From positions 38,701,453 to 38,765,452 of the forward strand of contig JAOANR010000014.1 of assembly GCA_030278955.1 (NCBI GenBank): 64,000 nt of DNA. Direction: 5' to 3'. The translations under genes were made by a program, and so were the position numbers. This DNA is from Hygrophila difformis (lineage: Eukaryota > Streptophyta > Magnoliopsida > Lamiales > Acanthaceae). Below the pieces are notes generated by a model, which made no database searches, had not been told where the DNA came from, and was given only the letters and a program-made list of their open reading frames with translations. Positions 22,427 through 31,744 of this stretch are shown here, in pieces (positions within the stretch are counted from its first letter, which is position 1; each line of letters opens with the position of its first letter).

Positions 22427-22877
22427 TTAGGGTAATTGCCCTAGTAGTCAAGTCTCCGACTCCCAATCCAGGGGCGGATTCACATGTAAGATAGTGGTGG
22501 TACAGGACACCACTTAAATTCATAGAATTGCTATTTTAAGGTAGAATTTTTCCATATTTAATTGAATTAGGCTTAGTGATACCACTAAATTTTTGTGGTG
22601 ACACCACAATCATTCATTCCAACGTAGGTTTCCTTAGTCACAACTGTGTTGTGACTATTATCCCTAATTTTAATTTTTAACACAACTTCCATCATTTTTA
22701 GGACACCACTAAAAAATATTTCTGGATCCGCCACTGTCCCAATCTATCAACTTATAGATTGTGGGTTTGATTCCCTACCCGGCCACCTATTCCTCAAAAT
22801 TTGTTTCTTTTGTAATTTGTGTGGCATGGGCTCACACCATTCATTTTCTAGTCTGTATAGGCTGTTAAAAAGAAAAA
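22427..22877 (+). mobile_element. tRNA-derived SINE (about 175 bp) split by a hAT MITE
   Basis: The 5' part has an A-box-like TTGCCCTAGTAGTC region (about 22436-22449), then the MITE, then a B box GGTTTGATTCC (22764-22774), a body containing GTGTGGCATGGGCTC, and an A-rich tail to 22877. A 12 bp direct repeat AAATCTATATTA flanks it (22415-22426 and 22878-22889). Removing the MITE and its duplicated 8 bp leaves about 175 bp, a normal SINE length. Truncated relatives lie at 9497-9592 and 24585-24652. Confidence 0.75.
22469..22736. mobile_element. hAT-type MITE, 268 bp, with perfect 8 bp TSD
   Basis: Terminal inverted repeats CAGGGGCGGATTCA and, on the other strand from the right end, CAGTGGCGGATCCA match at 12 of 14 positions. 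TCCCAATC is duplicated exactly at 22461-22468 and 22737-22744. An 8 bp duplication with CA-starting inverted ends is diagnostic of the hAT superfamily. It has no coding capacity and would be moved by a hAT transposase supplied elsewhere. Confidence 0.88.
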
Positions 22878-22897
22878 AAATCTATATTACTACTATT

Positions 22898-23107
22898 TTT
22901 TTTGTGAACGTGACGCACAGGCGTCGGCTAAGCAGAAAAACTAAAAATCTACAGAAGTGGGGAATGAAGAAGGGAGTAACAGGAAAGATTAAACCCGAGG
23001 GAACAAGACCCCCGAGGAATCAGCAAAGAGACAAGATCGAGGCTCATCAGGTGGAAAATCCCACGTAGTGAAAAAATCCACCGAACGGGCACCGCGTTTT
23101 GTAAGTG
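22898..23107 (-). mobile_element. Retroposed fragment with poly(A), nested in the SINE tail
   Basis: A 210 bp segment is flanked by a 23 bp direct repeat (six A then TCTATATTACTACTATT; 22875-22897 and 23108-23130). The low-coordinate side begins with a T run, which on the minus strand is a poly(A) tail, so it looks like an L1-mobilised insert. Its body (GAGCCTCGATCTTGTCTC region on the minus strand) matches nothing I recognise and has no long ORF. It could be another SINE, a 5'-truncated LINE, or a processed host transcript. Confidence 0.6.
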
Positions 23108-23275
23108 AAAAAATCTATATTACTACTATTACATTAAAGTAGTGATATATGCAGATAATTCAGTGGATTATTACTAATTACCAAAGAAACGATCATAAAC
23201 GTTTTGTTCATTCTTAATTAATACAATTTTGTAATTCCATTAATTTTGCTTACCTTATAGTATCACTTCCCTAAT

Positions 23276-23320
23276 AGTATATATACATACATGTACACTA
23301 CTCTATTTTACTTATATAAA
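23276..23320 (+). promoter_or_regulatory. TATA-like boxes upstream of the thaumatin-like gene
   Basis: Two candidates: AGTATATATAC at 23276-23286 and CTTATATAAA at 23311-23320. The first would place transcription start near 23310 and leave a leader of about 47 bases; the second would leave only about 15 bases. The first is the more usual geometry. Confidence 0.45.
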
Positions 23321-23356
23321 TAAATAAGTATACAGAAAACGAATCAAGAATAGACC

Positions 23357-24263
23357 ATGTCTTCCATGGCACTTAAAATTGTATTCTCCCAGTTCATCTT
23401 TGCACTCTTGTACAATAGTTTTGGTCAGTCTCTTCCACTTCTGATCTCCTTTCATGTAATAATAATACTGAAAATAATCATATAGAATCCTTGGTTATTT
23501 TCTTTTAAATACTAACTATTTTATGTTTAACCAAAAAAAAAAAAAAAACTATTTTATGTTTAATTTTTGTTCTATTGTTTTGGGTTATGCAGTAGTGCAA
23601 TCTGCCATGTTCACCATAAAAAACAACTGTGGATACGAAATTTGGCCTGCAACCCTAACCGGTGTAGGTGCACCGACCCTCACAGGATTCCAACTCCAGC
23701 CTCAAGCCTCACAAACCGTAACGGTAAACCCTCCGTGGTCGGGCCGGGTCTGGGCCCGGGCTCGCTGCTCGGGCTCGCCGGGCAGTTTCACCTGCGAGAC
23801 GGCCGACTGCGCCACCGGACAAATCGAGTGCGGAGGCAAAGGCGGGAAGCCGCCGGCGACCCTGGCGGAATTCACCCTGGCCGGCGCCGCGGATCAGAAA
23901 GACTTCTACGACATCAGCCTGGTCGACGGATTCAATCTTCCGATGTCGGTGCAGCCCGGGAGCGCCAATAACTGCTCTTCAACGGCGTGCCCGGCGAACG
24001 TGAACGGCGCGTGCCCGAGTGAACTGGCGTTGAAAAACGCCGGCGGGGAAGTGATTGGGTGCAACAGCGCGTGCGTGGCGTTCGGCCTGCCGCAGTATTG
24101 CTGCACGGGAAACTTCAGTACTCCGCTGACGTGTAAGCCGACGAATTACTCGATGGTGTTCAAGAACCAGTGTCCGCAGGCGTATAGCTATGCTTTCGAC
24201 GATTCTAGCAGCACGTTTACATGCCCGACGGGAGGCGATTACGTCATTACCTTTTGTCCGTGA
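23357..24263 (+). CDS. Thaumatin-like protein (PR-5 family), secreted
   Basis: Spliced CDS join(23357..23423, 23593..24263), 245 residues. Exon 1 encodes MSSMALKIVF and most of a hydrophobic signal peptide; it ends at a GTCAGT donor, with a TTATGCAG acceptor at 23592. The phase-1 junction restores the frame into VVQSA, after which FTIKNNC starts the mature domain. The family signature runs from about 86 to 102 (G-F-C-T-A-D-C-C pattern), followed by the acidic-cleft block DFYDISLVDGFN (about 126-137). All 16 cysteines expected for eight disulfides are present, as are Arg and Asp candidates for the REDDD cleft; length is normal. The family is apoplastic or vacuolar, with antifungal or beta-glucan-binding members. 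Exon 2 is strikingly GC-rich against its AT-rich surroundings. It is the only intact-looking host gene here. Confidence 0.95.
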
Positions 24264-25402
24264 ATGAATAATTTATAATGACGGGAATTTTGACAAAAAA
24301 AATATATACCATCTGTGAATGTCGTCGCTTTTCACTGTAACTGTAAGGACTGTGACGCTGCTGTCGTTACTATATCGAATTCTCATTTAGGACTTAGGAG
24401 TAAAAGAAGACTGGTGGAGTGTGTTAAATAAGGAAGATGGTGTTCTTATGGAAATTTAATAAAAGCACATTTATTTGGTTGTGTAACGTCCCATTTTGGA
24501 AAATGAAAATGATTGGTGATGTGATTTTAAACTTCTCAAACACATTTTTTTAAAGAGAAACTGTAGATCTAAAAATTTTTGTAATTGTATGGCATGGACT
24601 CCCACCATTATTTTACTAGGCTTTCAATGACTCCTTAAAAGAAAAAAAAAACTTTTGCTTGCTCTAAAATCTTATCCAAAGAGATTAATTATCCGGATAC
24701 AAGGACAGTCATGTCCGGATAATTTCTTTTTGCATAGTCATGTCCGGATAATTGTGTGAACTTTTGGCTTTTACTCACGGATAAATGGCAAAATAAAATT
24801 TATACAAGACCATACTATGCCAACGTTTTTGTTGAGTAGAAAATCTATTACCCACATCCAAAGAACAGGAGAATATAATCCTAAATATAAGAGTCCGCAT
24901 GTGAGGACTCTGCCCAACACCTGTTTCCAGCCTTTTTTCCTGCTAAGGTCATCAAACTAAAAAGTGTTGCCACATGACATTTACTAGCATATATTGGCCA
25001 ATCGACTCTATTAATTCGTCAATATATCTCTTGGTGCATTTCCTGAAAAATGTGCACAATTAAAAGATGGAATTGGAGAGAGCAATTCTTCAAATTAAAT
25101 AGTAGGAATATATAAGCAGACATTGATCCAAGAAAATTTCTAGAATGAAATTTACCAAAGAAATCGACTAAAATCTAAAAACCGAAATAGGAGGAACAAA
25201 CTCTATAAGGTTGCATTTGGATGGATTTGGGAGCGGATTTCAAATCAATATTAACATCCTTTCACTTGTTTGGATTAGCTAGTGGAAGAATTTAGGGATG
25301 GATTTCAAATCTTTTCTCCTAGTTTTAAACTAATTTAAGGTGGATTTCACATCTCTCCTTCCCAAATCCAAATCCATAAAGTTTGAGATTATAATTTAAA
25401 AT
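24264..25402. other. 3' flank of the thaumatin-like gene, no gene seen
   Basis: It holds a truncated SINE tail (24585-24652), a pair of AGTCATGTCCGGATAATT direct repeats near 24707 and 24736, and about 165 bases (25211-25375) with weakly inverted TTTGGAT/ATTTGGGA ends that might be a decayed MITE. No ORF of note. Confidence 0.5.
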
Positions 25403-26591
25403 GTGCTCTCTCCGTCTGGTAAGGAACCGCCTCCGCTGCCGGATCCCACAGGGGAATTTGCTTTCTCCGGTGCGACTAAACCTTCGTTTCGAAATATGGT
25501 GCTAGAAGGGAAACAAGCCTTGCCTTCACCACTACAAGATCTTCCGAACAAAGACAAGTTGATTACTATTGACCTCATTGGAGGGGACCGGCTCAAGCCT
25601 CGACTGAATATTGATCCTAGCATTCGTGATCGGATGTGTAGGGGACCGGCTCAAGCCTCGACTGAATATTGATCCTAGCATTCGTGATCGGATGTGTAAA
25701 CCTTGGGAAGATGTGCTTATTATTTCAGTGATGGGAAAATCTGTGGGATATGTGGCCTTGAATGAGCGTCTCCAACGGATTTGGAAACTGAAGGGGGATT
25801 TCCACATGATAGGATTGGAGGCGGGGTTTTTCTTGGTGAAGTTTGATCATGCAGTCGATAGGATGCATGTCCTTGGCTATGGGCCATTGATGGTGTTCGA
25901 TAGCTACCTTACCATTATCCCGTGGAGGCCTGGTTTCATGGCCAAGAAGGACACTCCTAAGAAGACGATCGTTTGGGCCCAGTTTCCGTGGCTATGCATT
26001 GAATATTTTGACGAGTTCATTCTTACTCGTCTAGCGTCAACGTTGGGGGTTCCTGTCCGGGTTGATGCAATGTCAAAGGATGTGAAGCGAGGTAATTATG
26101 CACGTGTGTGTGTGGAGGTTGATCTTCAACTCCCACTAGTGTCCAGTGTTCTTATTGGGGATGAATGGCACAAAGTGGCCTATGAAGGACTGTATTTGCT
26201 ATGCCCCGTCTGCAAGTGCTATGGCCATGGTCGGGATGGGTGCTCTGGTACGCAGGTGGCCTCGCCGGTGAGAGATGTAACGCCGATTGGACAACAACCG
26301 TCTACAGAAATGGTTACCAAAAATGATACAGGGAAAGGTGCATGTTTAGTGGCTAACAACATAGAAGTTGACCCGTTGAGTCAAAAATCCACGCCTGTCA
26401 ATGATTCTGGTGCGGGTTCAGCGGGGGATTCACTCCCATTAATTCCGGAACAGCTGGATGGACAGGAATGGATAAAAGTTACCCGTAAATGCTTTAATGG
26501 GCCTCGTGTGGGAAATAGGCCTCCCATGGACCAAAATAGGACTGGTGGTGAGCCCAATTCTCACATGAAGAAGACTTTTGGGTCCTCTTAG
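25403..26591 (+). pseudogene. LINE ORF1 (DUF4283-like plus CCHC knuckle), frameshifted
   Basis: The N-terminal frame 25403-25672 and the frame 25611-26591 together make an ORF1. The core (WEDVLIISVMGKSVGY, GDFHMIGLEAGFFLVKF, VFDSYLTIIPWRPGF, WAQFPWLCIEYF) has the layout of the plant DUF4283 domain, and CPVCKCYGHGRDGC near 26210-26250 is a CX2CX4HX4C knuckle. ORF1 proteins of this type bind the LINE RNA. A 58 bp tandem duplication (25583-25698) breaks the frame. The tail after the stop at 26591 may continue in another frame to about 26899. Confidence 0.78.
25583..25698 (+). repeat. 58 bp tandem duplication inside LINE ORF1
   Basis: Units 25583-25640 and 25641-25698 are identical by eye, starting GGGGACCGGCTCAAGCC. 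Since 58 is not a multiple of three, the duplication shifts the reading frame; deleting one unit in silico would reconnect the two ORF1 frames. Confidence 0.92.
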
Positions 26592-26935
26592 CAAGCTGGG
26601 CCTCTCTTAGGCCAAATAGGGGACATCCTAATCCTAGTAAGAACTTTGAGGGGATTCGTGGTCCGAGGACGATACTGCGAAAGGAGAATGGATCTGGAGT
26701 GGGATCTAATAATCGGAACAATGAGACAATTTCGGCGATGGGTTCCATCCCGTCCAATGAGTCTTCGGAATCTCAATCGAAGCAAGCTCGTCCTGAGGAT
26801 GGGCAGGACGAGGAACGGGGAAGGAATGGCGGCAATAAGGGGGCGGCGTCAAAACCCTTGGAGGAACCTCCTGATGGGAGCTCGGCGATGCATCATTAAT
26901 CAAGGTTCTCTTTTTTTCTCCATCTATTTTTTTTT

Positions 26936-27126
26936 ATGGATTTTAGGGATTTCAAAGCTATTTGTTGGGACACTGGGGGTGTTGTTGGGAAAGCTTCCCG
27001 TTGGGTTTTGGTTGATATGCTTCGGCATCACATGCCTCATCTCCTCTGTCTGTTTGAGCCGCAAGCTTTATTTGCTTCTTCTCGTAATTTCTTCTTGAAT
27101 ACTGGGTATACGCCTCTTTATTTATG
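26936..27126 (+). pseudogene. LINE ORF2 start, truncated
   Basis: The frame beginning MDFRDFKAICWDTGG, with a following LVDMLRHHMPHLLCLFEP segment, has the spacing of the start of a plant LINE ORF2 endonuclease domain (motif of the KILSWNCRG..R.L....P type, much diverged). It ends at the LTR element. The assignment rests mainly on position after ORF1. Confidence 0.45.
27122..27126. repeat. Target-site duplication of the 2.9 kb LTR element, left (TTATG)
   Basis: Exact match to 30014-30018 after the right LTR. Confidence 0.93.
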
Positions 27127-27501
27127 TGTTGGGTTTTTTGGCCCATTGATTTGGGCTCGGCCCATTCGAGGTTAGGGTTTCACATTGAACCTTATAAAAG
27201 GTGTCCTCTCCCACCTTTGGAGAACCATGGAACGGTAAGTGCAATGATCTCCCCATAATAATTTTGTGGCTTCCACATTCTTGCATCTGCAGCCCATGAT
27301 TGTGGCGAGGCGATGAAGGTGTGGTTGGGTTGAGAGGTTGCCTCCATTGCTCTCTGGTTGGATATTGTTTTTGTGTTTGGGGCTCTCTGAGCCTAAATAT
27401 TACTAACAAGTGTGTTAGTGTATGTTTGAGTTGTTTTGCAGGTTGTAGGACATTGGCACGGTGGCTCGAGAGATCCGGTCCGATCCGAGTATTTTCCAAC
27501 A
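27127..27501 (+). repeat. Left LTR of the 2.9 kb element (375 bp)
   Basis: It contains a TATA-like CTTATAAAAG at 27191-27200, expected to drive the element transcript. It differs from the right LTR at about three positions. Confidence 0.95.
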
Positions 27502-27502
27502 G

Positions 27503-27514
27503 TGGTATCAGAGC
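27503..27514 (+). promoter_or_regulatory. Primer-binding site (tRNA-Met) of the 2.9 kb element
   Basis: TGGTATCAGAGC one base after the LTR end. Confidence 0.95.
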
Positions 27515-29624
27515 TTATTGTTGGAACTGGATTGCAGTTTATCGGATTTGTTCCGATTGGAAGGCAGAGAAAGAGTTGAATGTTGGAGCGACAGATTTGA
27601 AGGGTTTCAGATTTGGATCTGGAAGGAACGGGGAAGAGAAATCGATGCTGCAAAATCGATTGAAGATAGAGAGAAGCAGGGCTTCGTCTCAGTCCTCTTG
27701 GTGAGGAACCCATTCGGGTTCGTCCTCTTGGTGAGGAAACCCTTGTGTGTCACCGCTACTCTGCCTGGTTGTTTCGCCGTCGTTGCCATTGCCGCTGTGC
27801 GCGGCTCCCTCATCCGAGCGCGCTACAGTTGCCGCTTCCCTACCCTGCCGTGTCTGTGCCGCTGCTTTGTGCAGCATCTCCGATGAAGCCCCGCCGAGCG
27901 CCGCTGCTTTGTGAAGACGTTTCTGCCGCCGACGTCGCTGTGTGCGGCAACCCTGTCCAAGCGCTGCCGACGCTATTCCGCCTTGTTTAAGGCGTCTCCT
28001 CGCCATTCCGCTGCCGCCTGGGAGAGTCGCGACCCGCCGCTGTGTGAGCGCCGCCGAGTGCCGTTGCTGCTGGTGTGCCCCATCCTCCGCGCCGCTATGA
28101 GCTCTGTCGCGAGCAGTCCCTTCCGCCGCCGTTGAAGAGTGGGGCGGCCTAGCTGCTATGAGGAAGAATTGATGTAAGAGAGGGGTTCTTGCTGCTACTT
28201 ATTGGGAAATGAGGACAATGGAGATTGGGGAAGAGGAGTTTGGAGTCCTGTGTGTGCCCATTGTCTGCTGCTATCGAAAGATGGAAGAAGAAATCAATTT
28301 TGATGGCTTTCACTGATTGAGTTTTTGGTGAGAAGTGAAAAAGTTCCATTTGAGTGGAAATTGGTACTGGACGGGTCTCTAACCATTGTGGAAGAAGGCT
28401 AGCAGCTGTGTGGAATAATTTACCTGTGAAGTGTTTGATCCCGATTGGCCTGGTGTTGGAGATAGAAAAAATTAAATGATGTGGTTTTGAGTGCTGATGA
28501 ACAAGGGCAACTGGGAAGAAGACAGAAACGTGGAAGACAGGAAAGGATGTGGTGGAGTATGAAATTGGCTGTGGAAAAGTCATAGAAATGTGTATTCCAA
28601 TTGAAGCTGTTTGCTGAAGAATTAGGCCTGATCACTCTGCACATTGGAAGAAGATGGAGTGGACATTCAAAATTAATTGGAACAAAGTTGTGTGCTCGTG
28701 GCTATGTGCCCGTGGAGTAAGCTGGGTGCTCCTCGATGTGTTGGTAAGTCGGGAATTGATTTGAGGCATTCCCGCTCAGGTATAAAAGCTTGTTCCCATC
28801 TTTTTTATATGCTTTGATTAATATGCTTTGCTGCCATTATGTGATTAATTGGCTTTGTGCATTGGTTATTGACAAGCATGCTTGAATATGTGAAATTTAT
28901 TTTTATGTGGTGTGAAGTCCTTGTGACTATTATGGATAATATGCTTGAATTGAGGTGGAGCTTGCTATTTGATAGCTCGAGCATGATTTTGGTGATCTTT
29001 GTGATTATGAGAATTTGAGAAATGGGATAATATCAGTCAAGGTGGATTGAGTATGTGGGAGGCCCTCAGTTTGTTTGTGTCCTCGCGATGGAGATTCGTG
29101 TTTGGTGCCTTGTGTCGAAAGTCTTCCTGATATTGTGATGGTCAGGCGGCGTGTCCCGTTCGTTAAAGCGGCGGTGCAAGATGATTTTGGCGGATCAAGT
29201 TGATTATCGCTCGAGGGGAGGCCATATGGTGTTGTGGTCCTTGGTTTGAGGGGAAGATTGTTGGGTATCATACCCAATCCCACATCGGTTGTGCAAGGAA
29301 ATATCCCATTATTCATTTGCTTAATCAAGGTTGAGCAATTTGTGATATGTCTTTATGTTTAGCTTAGTGCTAGGTTTTTTGCCATGTATGTTTTATGTTC
29401 TATGTGCTATGTGTCTTCATGTGTGACTTTGCTTTGTGTTTTGTCTTGCTTTGTTTGGTTGCTTTGCAAACCGATAAGAACAGATACCTTGTGTGCTTTT
29501 GTGTGCTTTACCTTTGTGTTGTGTTGCATGCGAGTGTGTGTCGTTAAGGTAAGTTGCATGTGCATGTTTGGCGATGATGATTGTGTTCCCAAACAGTATA
29601 CCCTTTGAGCAAATGGATCAATGG
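27515..29624 (+). other. Non-coding internal region of the 2.9 kb element
   Basis: The first part (about 27740-28140) is a GC-rich GCCGCC/CGCTGC stretch unlike the rest, possibly captured host sequence. The middle is a GA-rich AT-moderate stretch, and the end contains an LTR-start-like fossil near 29266. CCTCTTGGTGAGGAA occurs twice close together (about 27697 and 27721). The ORFs found here are short and of biased composition in several frames, so I call none coding. Confidence 0.7.
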
Positions 29625-29638
29625 TCCAAGGTGGAGAT
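29625..29638 (+). promoter_or_regulatory. Polypurine tract of the 2.9 kb element
   Basis: CCAAGGTGGAGAT directly before the right LTR; AAGGTGGAGATTG is a common copia-type junction in plants. Confidence 0.8.
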
Positions 29639-30013
29639 TGTTGGGTTTTTTGGCCCATTGATTTGGGCTCGGCCCATTCGAGGTTAGGGTTTCACAATGA
29701 ACCTTATAAAAGGTGTCCTCTCCCACCTTTGGAGAACCATGGAACGGTAAGTGCAATGATCTCCCCGTAATAGTTTTGTGGCTTCCACATTCTTGCATCT
29801 GCAGCCCATGATTGTGGCGAGGCGATGAAGGTGTGGTTGGGTTGAGAGGTTGCCTCCATTGCTCTCTGGTTGGATATTGTTTTTGTGTTTGGGGCTCTCT
29901 GAGCCTAAATATTACTAACAAGTGTGTTAGTGTATGTTTGAGTTGTTTTGCAGGTTGTAGGACATTGGCACGGTGGCTCGAGAGATCCGGTCCGATCCGA
30001 GTATTTTCCAACA
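29639..30013 (+). repeat. Right LTR of the 2.9 kb element (375 bp)
   Basis: Same termini and length as the left LTR, followed by TTATG. Confidence 0.95.
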
Positions 30014-30016
30014 TTA

Positions 30017-31328
30017 TGAAACTTTTGACAAATTTCCCACACAAGTATTTTCTAAAAGAATGAGATAATCCCGGTTTTAATTTTATTTAATGAAATCAAT
30101 TTATGATGATGGAGTAGGAATTAGGGATATATTTATAGGTTGTCACATTTTTATTTACTCATGTTAAGAAATTGTGCCTCCGAAAGCGCACGGAGTCAAA
30201 ATTTGTAGTATTTATAGTAATACCGGATCGTTCACTGGAGGATGTGCGATAGAAGCAGGGCCCACGTCGTTTTATAAGATTTTCCACTCGTATTACTCGA
30301 TTCAAGTTTGTATTTAAACTACAATCTACTTGACATAATTTAAACTAAGCTATGAAAGCATTTAAAGTTATTCTACAAAGCATATTAAAATTATTCTAGA
30401 AAGCAATTAAATTTAGTACTAAAAAAGCAATAAAATTTATACTAAGCTATCTATCATTAACCTAGAAAGCAGCTTTAAATTGTGACAGAAGGGACATGAA
30501 GAAAAGAATAAAGATTGGACAAGATTCAGATGAAACACAATTAAACTTCCATTTTGTTACACAGATCTTAGCTTGGGATAATCCTTTCAGTTAGCTAACT
30601 CTCATGCTCCTATACTATATTCCCTTTAACAGACAGGTACTTACAGTAGAGGTTTACACGCTTTTAAGAAATCAAAATCTAAGATACCACAGACTCATAA
30701 CTGCCCTCACATGGCCATGCAGAGGCATATTATTCATCTGTGGTGGACAAGCAACACCTGACAAGTCATTTATTGAGATGCCAAGTACTCCCATCATTCC
30801 CCCGGTCACACCCAAAGATTCTAATCAAGCCTGAACTATTTCATAACTCTCAAACCTAGAAACAGTTAGAACCTCTCTCAATACATCCGAGTGACCTCTA
30901 TAGAAAGCATATAAAAGAAAGCGGTAAAGAAAGCATTTAAAATCCTATCACTCGGAAGTTTTAAAAGCGTTACCCTGGTAGTATAAGAGAGCCCCCGTTA
31001 GGATGACCGGATGTGGATCAAGAATTCCTGGATCTCAGTGAATCGCTCGCAGTGTTCACTTCCTTCCGGGTAGTTATGAGATACAAACTAATGAAAGGAA
31101 CTAATAAATTAGTTCGTTCCGGATGCACTCACTCAGGACTCAAAAATAGGCTTTGGCAGAAGAGAATAGTAGTTGAAAGAATACTCAACCTTACCTCAGA
31201 AATAACCAAAGTCCGAATGTTGTTCCTCTAGTATTACCTATCACACCATATTTGAGTCCAAGTGGACCCCATCTCAGTGCAACATTTAATATCAGATTTC
31301 CAACACACAACAATTTTGGAAAATAATA
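30017..31328 (-). repeat. R1 repeat copy A (Athila/Tat-like LTR, about 1.31 kb)
   Basis: It begins TGAAACTTTTGACAA and is collinear for about 1.31 kb with copy B (60932-63262 minus its solo-LTR insert); both stop matching at the same point (AAAATAATA). In copy B the TGAAAC end abuts a tRNA-Asp-type primer-binding site on the minus strand, so the unit is read as the 3' part of an LTR of a minus-strand Athila/Tat-group Ty3 element. Frames conserved in both copies (30604-30834) reflect repeat identity. Confidence 0.6.
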
Positions 31329-31720
31329 TATGTTTGAAAATCATTCCCTAAACAGGTACTAGACTCTCAATTAAAACACAGATCATTTCAGTCTAAATTA
31401 GACCTAATAGTTGAATCTGCTTCTAATATTCCAAAATCAACCCCCAGTCGGATATGAGTTAGCCACAACTGTGAAATTTATCCCTTACTAGATCTGGATT
31501 TTATAAATGAATTTTTGTTGGAAATTTATTATGAGACATCTGATTTAAATCAAGACTTCTATGTCCAAGGGAATGATCCCAAAATAATTTGACCACATTA
31601 TCTACATAATAATATCATGCATAAATTTAGAAAGAAGTGCAAAATTAATTAACCCAAAATATAATGGTGGGTTTAGACAGAATGTGAGACACATAGATGA
31701 AATAGCCGGATGTGAGAAGA
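31329..31720. other. AT-rich interval between R1 copy A and the LINE, nothing recognised
   Basis: No ORF or repeat structure could be supported. It may be the remaining part of the R1 element or unique flank. Confidence 0.4.
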
Positions 31721-31736
31721 ATTCAAAAGAACATTT
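31721..31736. repeat. LINE target-site duplication, poly(A) side
   Basis: ATTCAAAAGAACATTT, identical to 40427-40442. Confidence 0.92.
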
Positions 31737-31744
31737 TTTTTTTT

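Larger units (their letters stand above)
25403..27126 (+). mobile_element. LINE remnant, plus strand (ORF1 and start of ORF2)
   Basis: An ORF1 with a DUF4283-like domain and a zinc knuckle is followed by the first 60 or so codons of an ORF2-like frame. The element has no in-frame ATG at its left edge (a TAA lies at 25397-25399), so it is 5'-truncated. It is cut on the right at the junction with R1, into which the 2.9 kb LTR element later inserted. No reverse transcriptase segment survives. Confidence 0.75.
27127..30013 (+). mobile_element. Non-autonomous LTR retrotransposon, 2887 bp, no gag or pol
   Basis: Two 375 bp LTRs begin TGTTGGG and end CCAACA, differ at only about three positions, and are bracketed by a perfect TTATG duplication. 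A tRNA-Met primer-binding site follows the left LTR and a polypurine tract precedes the right one. The 2.1 kb internal region has no recognisable gag, protease, RT or integrase on either strand. LTR termini and size suggest it parasitises a Ty1/copia element (inference). Its size is between typical TRIMs and LARDs. Confidence 0.93.

Noticed and set aside
24484..24500. TGTAACGTCCC as an LTR start
   Set aside because: No partner end, polypurine tract or duplication nearby.
25211..25375. Possible MITE with TTTGGAT/ATTTGGGA ends
   Set aside because: Inverted ends are imperfect and no target duplication could be found.
27689..28006. Alanine/arginine-rich ORFs on both strands in the 2.9 kb element
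   Set aside because: Low-complexity GC-rich sequence open in several frames; no protein family visible.
30604..30834. 76-codon ORF conserved between R1 copies (62537-62767)
   Set aside because: Similarity follows from the repeat; the frame has no recognisable domain and substitutions do not favour synonymous sites by eye.
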